64,000 bases of DNA from Hylemonella sp. (GTDB taxonomy: Bacteria > Pseudomonadota > Gammaproteobacteria > Burkholderiales > Burkholderiaceae_C), in the NCBI RefSeq assembly GCF_027532185.1, contig NZ_JAPZSV010000010.1, positions 124,001-188,000 on the forward strand, written 5' to 3'. The notes below the pieces were generated by a model. It was not told where the DNA came from and did not search any database. It saw nothing but the letters and a program-made list of their open reading frames with translations. The first letter of the stretch is position 1; each line of letters begins with the position of its first letter. Positions 22,633 to 31,312 of the stretch are shown here, piece after piece. A program made the translations under genes and the position numbers.

Positions 22633-25128
22633 ATGCCGCCTGACTCCCCCTCTGATTCCGAACACCCTTCGGCTGCTGCCGGCATGAAAACCTCACGCTT
22701 GGACCGGCTGCACCCAGCCCTGCGGCTGGCTCTGTTGGGCGCCGCCGTGGGCTTGGCCGGGCTGCTATCGCTGTTGATGGCCGTCGGGATCGCCATGGCG
22801 CTGGCCTACCCCAATCTGCCGGACGTCTCCGACCTCTCCGAATACCGCCCCAAGCTGCCCCTGCGGGTCTTCTCGGCCGAGGGCGACCTGATCGGCGAGT
22901 TCGGGGAAGAGCGGCGCAACTTCACCCCGATCAAGGACATCCCCCGGGTCCTGACCGATGCCGTGCTGGCCATCGAGGATGCCCGATTCTTCCAGCATGG
23001 CGGGGTGGATTACGTCGGGGTGGTGCGGGCTGGTCTGGCCAACGTGGGCAGGGCCAAGAGCCAGGGCGCCTCTACGATCACGATGCAGGTCGCGCGCAAC
23101 GTCTACCTGTCCTCCGAAAAGACCTTCACACGCAAGATCTACGAGATTCTGCTGACCTTCAAGCTGGAACACCTGCTGACCAAGGACCAGATCCTCGAGA
23201 TCTACATGAACCAGATCTACCTGGGCAACCGGGCCTACGGCTTCGCCGCTGCGGCCGAAACCTATTTCGGCAAGTCGCTCAAAGAAGTCAGCATCGCCGA
23301 AGCCGCGATGCTGGCCGGGCTGCCCAAGGCGCCGTCCGCCTACAACCCGATCAGCAACCCCAAGCGCGCCCGCAGCCGCCAGCTCTACATCATCGATCGC
23401 ATGCTGGACAACGGCTTCATCACGGCCGAAGAAGCGGAAAACGCCAAGAAGCAGACACTCAAGATCAAGTCGAGCGGCAACGCGACCGCAGCCGGCACCC
23501 CTTCGCGCAGCCACGCCGAGTTCGTGGCGGAGATGGTCCGTCAGCTGATCTTCGCCCAGTACGGCGAGGAAACCTATACGCGCGGCCTCAACGTCACGAC
23601 CACGATCCGCTCAAGTGATCAGGAGGTGGCCTACCAGGCCCTGCGCCAGGGCATCCTGGACTACGAGCGCCGCCAGGCCTACCGCGGCCCGGAGAAATTC
23701 GTCTCCTTGCCCACCAAGGCCGAAGAGCTCGATGACGCCATGGATGACGCGCTGGACGAGCACCCCGACAACGGCGACCTGCTCAGCGCCCTGGTCCTGG
23801 AAGCCAGCGCGCGCAAGGTTGTGGCCGTGCGCCGGGGCGGGGAGGTGCTGGAGATCACCGGCGACGGCCTGCGCTATGCCCAGGCCGCCCTGCAACCCCG
23901 CGCCGCGCCCAAGCTCAAGATCCGCCGCGGCGCCATCATCCGCGTGATGAAGACGCCCAAGGACAGCTGGGAAATTCTGCAGCTCCCCGAGGTCGAGGGC
24001 GCCTTCGTCGCGCTCGACCCACGCAACGGCGCCATCAGGGCCCTGGTCGGCGGTTTCGATTTCGAGAAGAACAAGTTCAACCACGTCACCCAGGCCTGGC
24101 GTCAACCCGGATCCAGCTTCAAGCCCTTCATCTATTCGGCCGCGCTGGAAAAAGGCTTTACGCCCGCCACCGTGGTCAACGATGCGCCGCTGTTCTTCGA
24201 GCCCGAACTGACCGGCGGCCAGCCCTGGGAGCCGAAGAACTACGACGGCGCCTTTGAAGGCCCCATGCCCCTGCGCCGTGGCATGGCCAAGTCCAAGAAC
24301 ATGATCTCGATCCGCGTGCTCGATGCCATCGGTCCCCGCTATGCGCAGGAGTGGGTTAGCCAGTTCGGCTTCGACGCCGAAAAGCACCCACCCTATCTGA
24401 CCATGGCGCTTGGCGCAGGCTCGGTCACCCCCATGCAGATGGCCATCGCCTACTCCGCCTTCGCCAACGGCGGTTACCGCGTCAACCCCTGGCTGATCAG
24501 CAAGATCACCGAACAGAAGGGCAAGGTCCTGGCGCAGGCCAAGCCGGTGGCCCCCGACGAATCGATGCGCGCCGTCGATGCCCGCAACGCTTTCGTGATC
24601 TCCACTCTGTTGCAGGAGGTCATGCGCACGGGCACGGGATCGCGCGCCATGGTGGCCCTGAAACGCCCCGACATCTATGGCAAGACCGGTACCACCAACG
24701 ACTCCATGGACGCCTGGTTCGCCGGCTACCACCCCAGCATCTCCGCGGTGACCTGGATCGGGTACGACACACCGCGCAAGCTAGGGGATCGCGAGACCGG
24801 CGGCGGCCTGAGCCTGCCGGTCTGGATCAGCTATATGCAGCACGCCTTGCGGGATGTCCCCATCCTGGAACTCGCGCCCCCCGAGGGCGTGGTCCAGGCC
24901 GGCGTCGACTGGGTGTATGCCGAGCACGCCAAGGATGGCGGCGTGCTGTCTCTGGGCCTGGACGACATGCCCGCGGTCATGCCCCCGCCCGGCGGGCTCC
25001 TGCCGCTGCCGCCTGCGTCCGTGGCGCCCCCGGCCGCTGTACCGCCGCCCGCTCCGGCCCCGGCAACACCAACCAGCCCGCCACCCGGCGAGGAAAGGCT
25101 GCGGATCCTCGATCTGTTCAGGAACTGA
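22633..25128 (+). CDS. mrcA: Penicillin-binding protein 1A
   Basis: 831-residue class A bifunctional peptidoglycan synthase. One N-terminal membrane anchor (about 30-58), then the GT51 glycosyltransferase domain (AIEDARFFQHGGVDYVGVVR, GASTITMQVARNVYL), an OB-like insert, and the transpeptidase with SxxK in GSSFKPFIYSAALEKG, SKN in MAKSKNMIS and KTGTT in YGKTGTTNDSMDAW. The C-terminus is a proline-rich tail. The 22633 ATG is preferred over 22606 (inside the -10 box). Divergent from pilM. Confidence 0.95.
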   Translation: MPPDSPSDSEHPSAAAGMKTSRLDRLHPALRLALLGAAVGLAGLLSLLMAVGIAMALAYPNLPDVSDLSEYRPKLPLRVFSAEGDLIGEFGEERRNFTPIKDIPRVLTDAVLAIEDARFFQHGGVDYVGVVRAGLANVGRAKSQGASTITMQVARNVYLSSEKTFTRKIYEILLTFKLEHLLTKDQILEIYMNQIYLGNRAYGFAAAAETYFGKSLKEVSIAEAAMLAGLPKAPSAYNPISNPKRARSRQLYIIDRMLDNGFITAEEAENAKKQTLKIKSSGNATAAGTPSRSHAEFVAEMVRQLIFAQYGEETYTRGLNVTTTIRSSDQEVAYQALRQGILDYERRQAYRGPEKFVSLPTKAEELDDAMDDALDEHPDNGDLLSALVLEASARKVVAVRRGGEVLEITGDGLRYAQAALQPRAAPKLKIRRGAIIRVMKTPKDSWEILQLPEVEGAFVALDPRNGAIRALVGGFDFEKNKFNHVTQAWRQPGSSFKPFIYSAALEKGFTPATVVNDAPLFFEPELTGGQPWEPKNYDGAFEGPMPLRRGMAKSKNMISIRVLDAIGPRYAQEWVSQFGFDAEKHPPYLTMALGAGSVTPMQMAIAYSAFANGGYRVNPWLISKITEQKGKVLAQAKPVAPDESMRAVDARNAFVISTLLQEVMRTGTGSRAMVALKRPDIYGKTGTTNDSMDAWFAGYHPSISAVTWIGYDTPRKLGDRETGGGLSLPVWISYMQHALRDVPILELAPPEGVVQAGVDWVYAEHAKDGGVLSLGLDDMPAVMPPPGGLLPLPPASVAPPAAVPPPAPAPATPTSPPPGEERLRILDLFRN

Positions 25129-25458
25129 TCAGGCGCTGAAGCGCAACGGAACACCGGCCTGTTCGCTCGCGTAGCGCGACAGGCTGGCGAAGAATTCGCC
25201 TTGGCCTTTGGTGTCCATCCAGCGCTGGCCGTCGAACTTGTAGTGGTAGCCGCCGGAACGCGCGGCCAGCCAGATCTCGTGCAGCGGCTTCTGCAGGTTC
25301 ACCACGATCTGGCTGCGATCCCGGAACACCAGAGTCACCATGCCGCCGACGCGCTGGTTGTCGATGTCCGCGTCGCTCTCCTCATTGATGCGGTCACAGC
25401 AGGCCTCGATGGCGCTGAGCACGCGCTCCGCGCGGTCCATGAACTCGGTGTCGGTCAT
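25129..25458 (-). CDS. cyaY: Frataxin-like iron-binding protein CyaY
   Basis: 109 residues, standard CyaY. An acidic first helix ([19 protein letters not shown], then EESDADID) binds iron; the sheet contains [23 protein letters not shown], the family signature. It modulates Fe-S cluster assembly on IscU/IscS. It converges with PBP1A (stops adjacent) and diverges from lptM with only 12 bp between the two start codons. Confidence 0.96.
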   Translation of the reverse strand: MTDTEFMDRAERVLSAIEACCDRINEESDADIDNQRVGGMVTLVFRDRSQIVVNLQKPLHEIWLAARSGGYHYKFDGQRWMDTKGQGEFFASLSRYASEQAGVPLRFSA

Positions 25459-25464
25459 TACAAT
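25459..25464 (+). promoter_or_regulatory. Possible -10 box (TACAAT) placing lptM as near-leaderless
   Basis: TACAAT at 25459-25464 is 6 bases before the lptM ATG, in the 12-bp gap between the divergent cyaY and lptM starts. Used as a -10, it would start transcription at about the ATG. No -35 match is evident and no ribosome binding site precedes lptM. Confidence 0.3.
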
Positions 25465-25470
25465 TCCGTG

Positions 25471-25731
25471 ATGTTGCGAACCAGCCGGATTCTAGTCAGT
25501 GCCCTCAACCATGGCGTTTGCGCTGGTATGGCCGCCCTGATGCTGCTGGCCCTGGCGGGTTGCGGCCAGACCGGCACGCTGTACCTGCCCACCGAGCCGG
25601 CCGCCGCCAAGCGGGCCACCTTGCCTGAATCGCTCTGGCCGGTCATGCCCAAGAAGAAGGAAGGCGCCGCTCCTGGCGCCGACACGCCCGCCTCAGCCCC
25701 TGTGCCCTCTACCGAAACCGTCAAGCCATGA
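25471..25731 (+). CDS. lptM: LptM-like lipoprotein (YifL family)
   Basis: 86-residue lipoprotein. The lipobox LALAGC places Cys at 31, and the mature protein begins [10 protein letters not shown], the short motif of LptM/YifL, which helps the LptD/LptE lipopolysaccharide translocon to mature. The rest is Pro/Ala/Lys-rich. The cyaY-lptM-lysA neighbourhood is widely conserved. The start is set at 25471, since an upstream extension would run into cyaY and the next ATG (25528) lacks the basic signal-peptide n-region. The stop overlaps the lysA start (ATGA). Confidence 0.85.
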   Translation: MLRTSRILVSALNHGVCAGMAALMLLALAGCGQTGTLYLPTEPAAAKRATLPESLWPVMPKKKEGAAPGADTPASAPVPSTETVKP

Positions 25732-27002
25732 CCGCCCAGAATCTCCCGGGTCGCCCCCACATCGCCTACCGTGGCGACACGCTGTACATCGAAAACGTGC
25801 GCCTGGCCGATCTGGCCCGCGCCCACGGCACACCGCTCTTCGTTTACTCCAAGTCGGCCATGCTGGGCGCCCTGGCCGCCTACCAGCGCGGCTTTGCCGG
25901 GCGCAAGGCGCAGATCTGCTATGCCATGAAGGCCAATTCCTCGCTGGCCATCCTGCAGCTGTTTGCGCGCGCCGGTTGCGGCTTCGACATCGTCTCGGGT
26001 GGTGAACTCGAACGCGTGCTGGCCGCCGGCGGCGAGCCGGGCAAGATCATCTTCTCGGGCGTGGGCAAGACCCGCGCCGAGATGCGTCAGGCGCTGGAAA
26101 CCGGCATCGGCTGCTTCAACGTGGAAAGCGAGGCCGAGCTCGACGTACTCGACGAAGTCGCACGGGCCATGGGCAAGCGTGCGCCCGTGAGCATCCGCGT
26201 CAACCCCAACGTCGACGCCAAGACCCATCCCTACATCTCCACCGGCCTCAAGGGCAACAAGTTCGGCATCGCGCACGAACGCACCCTGGCCACCTACCAG
26301 CGTGCTGCCGCCCTGCCCGGTCTTCAGGTCGTGGGCATCGACTGCCACATCGGCTCGCAGATCACGCAGGAAAGCCCCTACCTTGACGCCATGGACCGTG
26401 TGCTCGACCTCGTCGACGCGATCGAGGCTGCCGGTATCCGCCTGCACCACATCGACTTCGGCGGTGGCCTGGGCATCGACTACAACGGCGACACGCCGCC
26501 GGCAGCCGACGCGCTCTGGGCCCGCCTGCTCGCCAAGCTCGACGCCCGCGGTTACGGTGACCGCCAGCTCATGATCGAGCCCGGGCGCTCCCTTGTGGGC
26601 AATGCCGGCGTCTGCCTGACCGAGGTGCTCTACCTCAAGCCCGGCGAGCAGAAGAACTTCTGCATCGTCGACGCCGCCATGAACGACCTGCCGCGCCCCG
26701 CCATGTACGAGGCCTACCACCAGATCGTGCCGCTGAGCGTCCGTGCGGGCAACACCTCTATCTGGGATCTGGTGGGACCCATCTGCGAAAGCGGCGACTG
26801 GCTGGGCCGTGACCGCGCGCTCAACCTGCAGCCCGGGGATGTGCTGGCCGTGCTTTCGGCGGGAGCGTATTGCATGAGCATGGCCAGCAACTACAACACG
26901 CGCGGCCGGGCGGCCGAAGTATTGGTCGATGGCGACCAGGTTCATATGATCCGCCAGCGCGAAAGCGCGGCCGACACCTTCCGGCACGAGAAGCTGCTTT
27001 GA
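25728..27002 (+). CDS. lysA: Diaminopimelate decarboxylase
   Basis: 424-residue PLP enzyme that decarboxylates meso-diaminopimelate to lysine. The PLP lysine is in ICYAMKANSS (about residue 67); phosphate-binding HHIDFGGGLGIDY, EPGRSLVGNAG and the active-site Cys in GPICESGDWL are all present. The length is standard. It overlaps lptM by 4 bp. Confidence 0.97.
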   Translation: MTAQNLPGRPHIAYRGDTLYIENVRLADLARAHGTPLFVYSKSAMLGALAAYQRGFAGRKAQICYAMKANSSLAILQLFARAGCGFDIVSGGELERVLAAGGEPGKIIFSGVGKTRAEMRQALETGIGCFNVESEAELDVLDEVARAMGKRAPVSIRVNPNVDAKTHPYISTGLKGNKFGIAHERTLATYQRAAALPGLQVVGIDCHIGSQITQESPYLDAMDRVLDLVDAIEAAGIRLHHIDFGGGLGIDYNGDTPPAADALWARLLAKLDARGYGDRQLMIEPGRSLVGNAGVCLTEVLYLKPGEQKNFCIVDAAMNDLPRPAMYEAYHQIVPLSVRAGNTSIWDLVGPICESGDWLGRDRALNLQPGDVLAVLSAGAYCMSMASNYNTRGRAAEVLVDGDQVHMIRQRESAADTFRHEKLL

Positions 27003-27093
27003 CCCGTGCGCAGCTTGTCGTGAGGTCCATCCCGGTCCATGCAGTCCACGACGCCCCCGCGCGGCCGGATGGCCTGAGCTGATCGTCGGCACC

Positions 27094-28848
27094 ATGCGCG
27101 CATCGCCCAAGTCCCTGTCCGGCCTCGCGCCTTTCCTGAGGCCCTACCGGTGGCATCTTTTCGCCGCCATGCTTTTCCTTCTGCTGGCGGCGGCGGCCAC
27201 CCTGGCCTTCCCCTCGGCGTTGCGCAGGCTGATGGACCAGGGTTTTGCGACCGATGCCACACAGGGCCAGCTGGCACTGAGCTTCCTGCACCTCTTCGCC
27301 CTGTCGGTGGCCCTGGCGGTCTTCTCGGCAGGGCGCTATTTCACGGTCAGTTGGCTGGGTGAGCGCATCACGGCGGATCTGCGCAACGCCGTCTACGCCC
27401 ACGTCCTGCAGCAGAGCCCCGCCTTCTTTGAAACCACACAGCCGGGCGAAGTGCTGTCCCGTCTGAGCAACGACACCACCCTGGTGCAGACCGTGCTGAG
27501 CTCCTCGTTCTCCATGGGTTTGCGCAATCTCTTGATGGGCGCCGGCGCCCTGGTGATGCTGGTCTGGACCAACCCATGGCTGATGCTGCAAGTCGTTGCC
27601 GTGCTTGTCGCCGTCATCCTGCCCTGCGTCACCCTGGGCCGGCGGGTGCGCCGCTTGTCGCGCGCCAGTCAGGACCGGGTGGCCGACTCAAGTGCCATGG
27701 CCAGCGAAGTGCTCCACGCCATCCCGGTGGTGCAGAGCCACGCGGCCGAGCGGCGGGAAACCGAGCGTTTCATCGAAGCGTCCCGTCGGTCCCTGCGCAC
27801 CGCGCTGGGACGCATCCGCGCCCGGTCGGTGCTGGTCGGCTTCATCATCATCGCTTCGAGTGCCGTCCTGCTCTGGGGCCTTTATCGGGGCACCCTGGCG
27901 GTGCAGGCCGGCACGAGCAGCGCGGGCCAGCTGGGTGAAACGGTGCTCTACGTCGTGCTGCTGGCCAGCGCCTTTGCGGTGCTCGGAGAGGTGTATGGCG
28001 ACTTGGCCCGTGCGGCGGGCGCGACCGAACGGCTGATGGAGTTGTTGAATACCGAGTCGGGTCTCAAAACCGTGGCGCAGCCCGTGCAGGTGGCCCGCCC
28101 CGAGGGCGGCTCCTCCCTGCGTCTGGAGAACCTGCGTTTTCACTACCCCTCACGCCCCGACACGTGGGCGGTCGACGGCCTCAGCGGCGACATACGGCCG
28201 GGGCAGACCGTGGCCCTGGTCGGTCCAAGCGGTGCGGGCAAGACCACCTTGTTCGAGCTGCTGATGCGGTTCTACGATCCGCAGTCCGGCCGGATCGTGC
28301 TCGATGGGGTCCCCGTCGAACAGATGTCGCTGCAAGAGCTGCGCGAGCGCATCGCCATCGTGCCGCAGGAGCCGGTGATCTTTTCCGGCACGGTCGGTGA
28401 CAACATTCGCTACAGCCGGCCGGATGCGAGCATCGAAGAGGTGCAGGCCGCAGTCCGCGCCGCCTATGCGGACGATTTCATCGCCCAGCTCCCCGACGCT
28501 TATGACACCGACCTCGGGGAACGCGGGGTACGACTTTCGGGCGGGCAACGGCAGCGTATCGCGATCGCGCGAGCCATCCTGAAAAGCGCGCCCCTGCTGC
28601 TGCTGGACGAGGCGACCAGCGCACTCGACGCCCAGAGCGAAAGCATGGTTCAGGCCGCGCTCGGTCAGGCCATGCGGGGCCGGACCACGCTGGTGATCGC
28701 CCACCGTCTTGCCACCGTGCAGCGGGCCGACGTGATCTGGGTGATCGATCGCGGTCGCCTCGTGGAACAGGGCACCCACACCACGCTGCTGGCGCAGGGC
28801 GGGCTGTACGCCAGCCTGGCGGCGCTGCAGTTCAACAGCTCACCCTGA
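27094..28848 (+). CDS. MsbA-like ABC exporter (fused permease and ATPase)
   Basis: 584-residue half-transporter. Six transmembrane segments lie in the first 320 residues, with the intracellular coupling loop region FFETTQPGEVLSRLSNDTT. The ATPase domain has Walker A LVGPSGAGKTTLFELLMRF (about 373), signature RLSGGQRQRIAIARAI and Walker B PLLLLDEATSALD. It belongs to the MsbA-related subfamily; lipid or drug export is likely but the substrate is not shown. The final 9 bp overlap an antisense small membrane protein gene. It is the last plus-strand gene before the photosynthesis cluster. Confidence 0.9.
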   Translation: MRASPKSLSGLAPFLRPYRWHLFAAMLFLLLAAAATLAFPSALRRLMDQGFATDATQGQLALSFLHLFALSVALAVFSAGRYFTVSWLGERITADLRNAVYAHVLQQSPAFFETTQPGEVLSRLSNDTTLVQTVLSSSFSMGLRNLLMGAGALVMLVWTNPWLMLQVVAVLVAVILPCVTLGRRVRRLSRASQDRVADSSAMASEVLHAIPVVQSHAAERRETERFIEASRRSLRTALGRIRARSVLVGFIIIASSAVLLWGLYRGTLAVQAGTSSAGQLGETVLYVVLLASAFAVLGEVYGDLARAAGATERLMELLNTESGLKTVAQPVQVARPEGGSSLRLENLRFHYPSRPDTWAVDGLSGDIRPGQTVALVGPSGAGKTTLFELLMRFYDPQSGRIVLDGVPVEQMSLQELRERIAIVPQEPVIFSGTVGDNIRYSRPDASIEEVQAAVRAAYADDFIAQLPDAYDTDLGERGVRLSGGQRQRIAIARAILKSAPLLLLDEATSALDAQSESMVQAALGQAMRGRTTLVIAHRLATVQRADVIWVIDRGRLVEQGTHTTLLAQGGLYASLAALQFNSSP

Positions 28849-29010
28849 GCCGTCCTCGGGCCCGCCCCGCCCCGAGGTATCCCGGGCCCCGTCACGCTTT
28901 TTTTCCTTCTCGCGCCGCGTCTGCTCCCGCGCGCGACGCACGTCGTGCAATTGCCACAGGCCAAACGCGATGACCACGACAAAGATGCCCAATTCCAGCC
29001 ATATACCCAT
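28840..29010 (-). CDS. Small single-pass membrane protein divergent from crtE
   Basis: A 56-residue protein. Residues 1-20 (MGIWLELGIFVVVIAFGLWQ) form one transmembrane helix, followed by a strongly charged tail (VRRAREQTRREKEKKRDG). A strong ribosome binding site GGAGGGA sits 8 bases before the ATG. The frame ends inside the 3' end of the ABC exporter on the other strand (9-bp overlap). The start faces crtE across 138 bp that hold a PpsR-type operator, so it may be co-regulated with photosynthesis genes. I do not recognise the family; no function is assigned. The charge pattern predicts N-out/C-in. Confidence 0.7.
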   Translation of the reverse strand: MGIWLELGIFVVVIAFGLWQLHDVRRAREQTRREKEKKRDGARDTSGRGGPEDGSG

Positions 29011-29057
29011 GATCTGAGTCCCTCCTGGCTCCTAGCTTGAAGCGTTTCAACCTTAGA

Positions 29058-29075
29058 TGTCAATATAAGTTGACA
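29058..29075. promoter_or_regulatory. PpsR/CrtJ operator upstream of crtE
   Basis: TGTCAATATAAGTTGACA matches TGT-N12-ACA exactly, the palindrome bound by the redox and light-responsive repressor PpsR (CrtJ). It overlaps the -35 box of the predicted crtE promoter. The ppsR gene lies in this window. It lies between crtE and the divergent small membrane protein gene, so it could act on both. Confidence 0.8.
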
Positions 29076-29097
29076 TCTTGTCGATTAAATATATATT
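29070..29097 (+). promoter_or_regulatory. Predicted sigma-70 promoter of crtE
   Basis: TTGACA (29070-29075), a 16-base spacer, then TATATT (29092-29097). The -35 is the right half of the PpsR palindrome, so binding of the repressor would block polymerase. Predicted start near 29104, about 45 bases before crtE. Confidence 0.6.
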
Positions 29098-29114
29098 GAC
29101 AGTCATGGCTGTCA
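29097..29114. promoter_or_regulatory. Second palindrome upstream of crtE with inverted half-sites
   Basis: TGACAGTCATGGCTGTCA is symmetric at 8 of 9 pairs, with the ACA and TGT half-sites turned inward (ACA-N8-TGT) rather than the usual TGT-N12-ACA. It begins at the end of the predicted -10 box and covers the likely transcription start. It might be a second PpsR contact or the site of another regulator. Confidence 0.35.
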
Positions 29115-29148
29115 TCTTGGCTTGATGGCCCCTCATCCAGGAGGCCCC

Positions 29149-30063
29149 ATGAGCCTGTTGACGCGCACCGAACAAGCCCTGCGAACCCACTTTGATGCGG
29201 CCGCGGGGATGGGAGCCCCGCCGCTGCTGCAGGCAGCGATGGAACATGCCGTTTTTTCGGGGGGCGCACGGGTGCGCCCGCAGCTGTGCCTGGCGGTCGC
29301 CACCGCCTGTGGCGACGACACGCCCGAGCTCAGCAATGCCGCCGCCGTGGCCTTGGAGCTGATGCATTGCGCCTCGCTGGTGCACGACGACATGCCGGCC
29401 TTCGACAACGCCGCACTGCGGCGCGGGCGACCCTCGGTGCACAAGGCTTACGGTGAGCCGCTGGCGCTGCTGGCCGGGGACGGCCTGATCGTCATGGCCT
29501 ACCGGGTGATGCTCCAGGCCGGGCGCGACCATCCCCAACGCCTGATGGCTCTGCTCGACAACCTCACCCAGGGCGTGGGCCTGCCCCATGGCATCGTGGC
29601 CGGCCAGGCCTGGGAATGCGAGACGACCGCCGATCTGGGGCAGTACCAGCGCGCCAAGACCGGTGCGTTGTTCATCTCCAGCACCTGCGCGGGCGCCCTG
29701 AGCAGCGGCCAGCCCGCCGGGGCCTGGGCCCCGCTGGGCACCTTCCTCGGGGAGGCCTACCAGGTGGCGGACGACATCCGCGACGTGATCGGTGATGCGG
29801 CCAGCCTGGGCAAACCCGCCGGGCAGGACGCCCTGCTGGCACGGCCCAGCGCTGCCCAGGTGCTCGGGCTCGATGGCGCCATCCAGCATTTCGAGTCCCT
29901 GATCGATCAGGCCAGCGAGTCGATCCCGGCCTGCGCCAGCCGTGACATGCTGCGTGCGCTGGTCCAGCACGAATCGGAGCGGCTTGTGCCGAAGTCGGTC
30001 TGTGAAGACGCTCGCCAGCGCCGGATCCAGGGCGGCGCAGTGGCTCCGATCACGGTCCGCTGA
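29149..30063 (+). CDS. crtE: Geranylgeranyl diphosphate synthase
   Basis: 304-residue polyprenyl synthase that makes GGPP for carotenoids and for the bacteriochlorophyll tail. The first aspartate-rich motif is LVHDDMPAFDN (about 83-93) and the second is VADDIRDVIGD (about 205-215). The start at 29149 follows AGGAGG; an in-frame ATG nine codons upstream lacks such a site. Head of the plus-strand photosynthesis superoperon, 10 bp before crtF. Preceded by a PpsR operator. The assignment as CrtE rather than a farnesyl synthase rests on context. Confidence 0.92.
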   Translation: MSLLTRTEQALRTHFDAAAGMGAPPLLQAAMEHAVFSGGARVRPQLCLAVATACGDDTPELSNAAAVALELMHCASLVHDDMPAFDNAALRRGRPSVHKAYGEPLALLAGDGLIVMAYRVMLQAGRDHPQRLMALLDNLTQGVGLPHGIVAGQAWECETTADLGQYQRAKTGALFISSTCAGALSSGQPAGAWAPLGTFLGEAYQVADDIRDVIGDAASLGKPAGQDALLARPSAAQVLGLDGAIQHFESLIDQASESIPACASRDMLRALVQHESERLVPKSVCEDARQRRIQGGAVAPITVR

Positions 30064-30073
30064 ACCGCGCGCC

Positions 30074-31255
30074 ATGACCGAGCCCCTGGACCTCGCCGCA
30101 CCCGCGGTCACCCCGGCGGCCGGTGGACGCTGGCGGGACAGCTGGCATCGCTGGCTGGAACGCATGTACGCCAGCACGGCGCTGTACCGCTGGTCCCTGG
30201 CCAGCCCGCTGACACGCTGGGTCACGCGGCGACGCACCCAGCAGCTTTTCGACCTCATGGCTGGCTTCGTGCACAGCCAGGTGCTGCTGGCCTGCGTCCG
30301 CCTGGACCTCTTTCACTTTCTTTATCAATCCCCTGCGGACCTGAACACGATCGCGCGGCATACCGGCCTGCCCGAACCGGCATTGCAGCGCCTGCTGCTC
30401 TCCGCCGTGGCCCTGGGGCTGCTGGAGCACCGCAGCCAGGGGCGCTACGGCCTGGCGCCGCTGGGCGTCCCGCTGGTCACGGACCCGGGCATCGCCCGCA
30501 TGGTCGAACACAACCACCTGCTGTACCAGGACCTGCAGGACCCGCTGGGCCTGCTGCGCGACGCCTGGCAAGGCGGCATGGCCGCGTACTGGCCTTACGC
30601 GCACGATCCGGCGGCCGCACGACAGCCGCCCTCGGACAGTTTTCGGCGCTACTCGGAGCTGATGGCCGCCTCGCAGGGTTTTGTGGTGCAGGAGATCCTG
30701 TCGTCCTACCCTTTCGGGGAGCATCGCTGCGTGCTCGACGTCGGTGCGGGTCTGGGCCGCTTTGCCACCGCGCTGGGCCGGCACGCGCCGCACCTGCAGC
30801 TGCAGCTCTTCGATCTGCCCCCGGTGCTGGCGCTGGCACGTTCCGCGATGGCCGACCAGGGCCTGCAGCGTGCGCCGCAGTTCCACCCCGGCAGCTTCGT
30901 CGACGACCCGCTGCCCACCGGTGCCGACCTCGTCACGCTGGTGCGTGTCGCCCACGACCATCCGGACCGGGTCGTGCGCGAGCTGCTGAAAAAGATCCAC
31001 GACACCCTGCCCCTGGGTGGCACCCTGCTGCTGGCCGAGCCCATGGCCCGCTCGGCCGACGCCGCGCGCGCGCCGTCCGACGCCTACTTCCATTTCTACC
31101 TGCTGGCCATGGGCGCGGGGCGTCTGCGCACACCCGAGGAGCTGTGCGCGCTGATGCAGGACGCCGGCTTCAGCCACATCGAGCGCGTTCCGAACCCCAT
31201 GCCCATCCACGCCCAGATCCTTTTGGGACGGAAATCTAGGTGTTTACCCTTGTAA
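30074..31255 (+). CDS. crtF: Hydroxyneurosporene O-methyltransferase
   Basis: 393-residue SAM methyltransferase of the plant O-methyltransferase-like (dimerising) group. It methylates the 1-hydroxy group of demethylspheroidene in the spheroidene pathway. A winged-helix dimerisation region (PALQRLLLSAVALGLLEH) precedes the SAM motif VLDVGAGLGRFATALG (about 220) and LFDLPPVL. The start at 30074 lies 10 bp after crtE; a longer upstream frame overlaps crtE and is not conserved. The stop codon lies inside the first bchC PpsR operator. Confidence 0.95.
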   Translation: MTEPLDLAAPAVTPAAGGRWRDSWHRWLERMYASTALYRWSLASPLTRWVTRRRTQQLFDLMAGFVHSQVLLACVRLDLFHFLYQSPADLNTIARHTGLPEPALQRLLLSAVALGLLEHRSQGRYGLAPLGVPLVTDPGIARMVEHNHLLYQDLQDPLGLLRDAWQGGMAAYWPYAHDPAAARQPPSDSFRRYSELMAASQGFVVQEILSSYPFGEHRCVLDVGAGLGRFATALGRHAPHLQLQLFDLPPVLALARSAMADQGLQRAPQFHPGSFVDDPLPTGADLVTLVRVAHDHPDRVVRELLKKIHDTLPLGGTLLLAEPMARSADAARAPSDAYFHFYLLAMGAGRLRTPEELCALMQDAGFSHIERVPNPMPIHAQILLGRKSRCLPL

Positions 31256-31258
31256 ACA
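31241..31258. promoter_or_regulatory. PpsR/CrtJ operator 1 of bchC
   Basis: TGTTTACCCTTGTAAACA fits TGT-N12-ACA with symmetric arms. It overlaps the crtF stop codon and is separated from operator 2 by exactly 8 bp, the same tandem spacing described for the bchC promoter of Rhodobacter capsulatus, where CrtJ binds cooperatively. Confidence 0.8.
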
Positions 31259-31266
31259 TCGAAATG

Positions 31267-31284
31267 TGTAAATCTTATTTGACA
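31267..31284. promoter_or_regulatory. PpsR/CrtJ operator 2 of bchC
   Basis: TGTAAATCTTATTTGACA fits TGT-N12-ACA. Its right half is TTGACA (31279-31284), which could serve as the -35 with CAGAAT (31301-31306) as -10 at 16-base spacing. That promoter would begin transcription at about the bchC ATG (31313). Confidence 0.8.
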
Positions 31285-31312
31285 CTTCTCAATGTAAGTT
31301 CAGAATGAAGCC

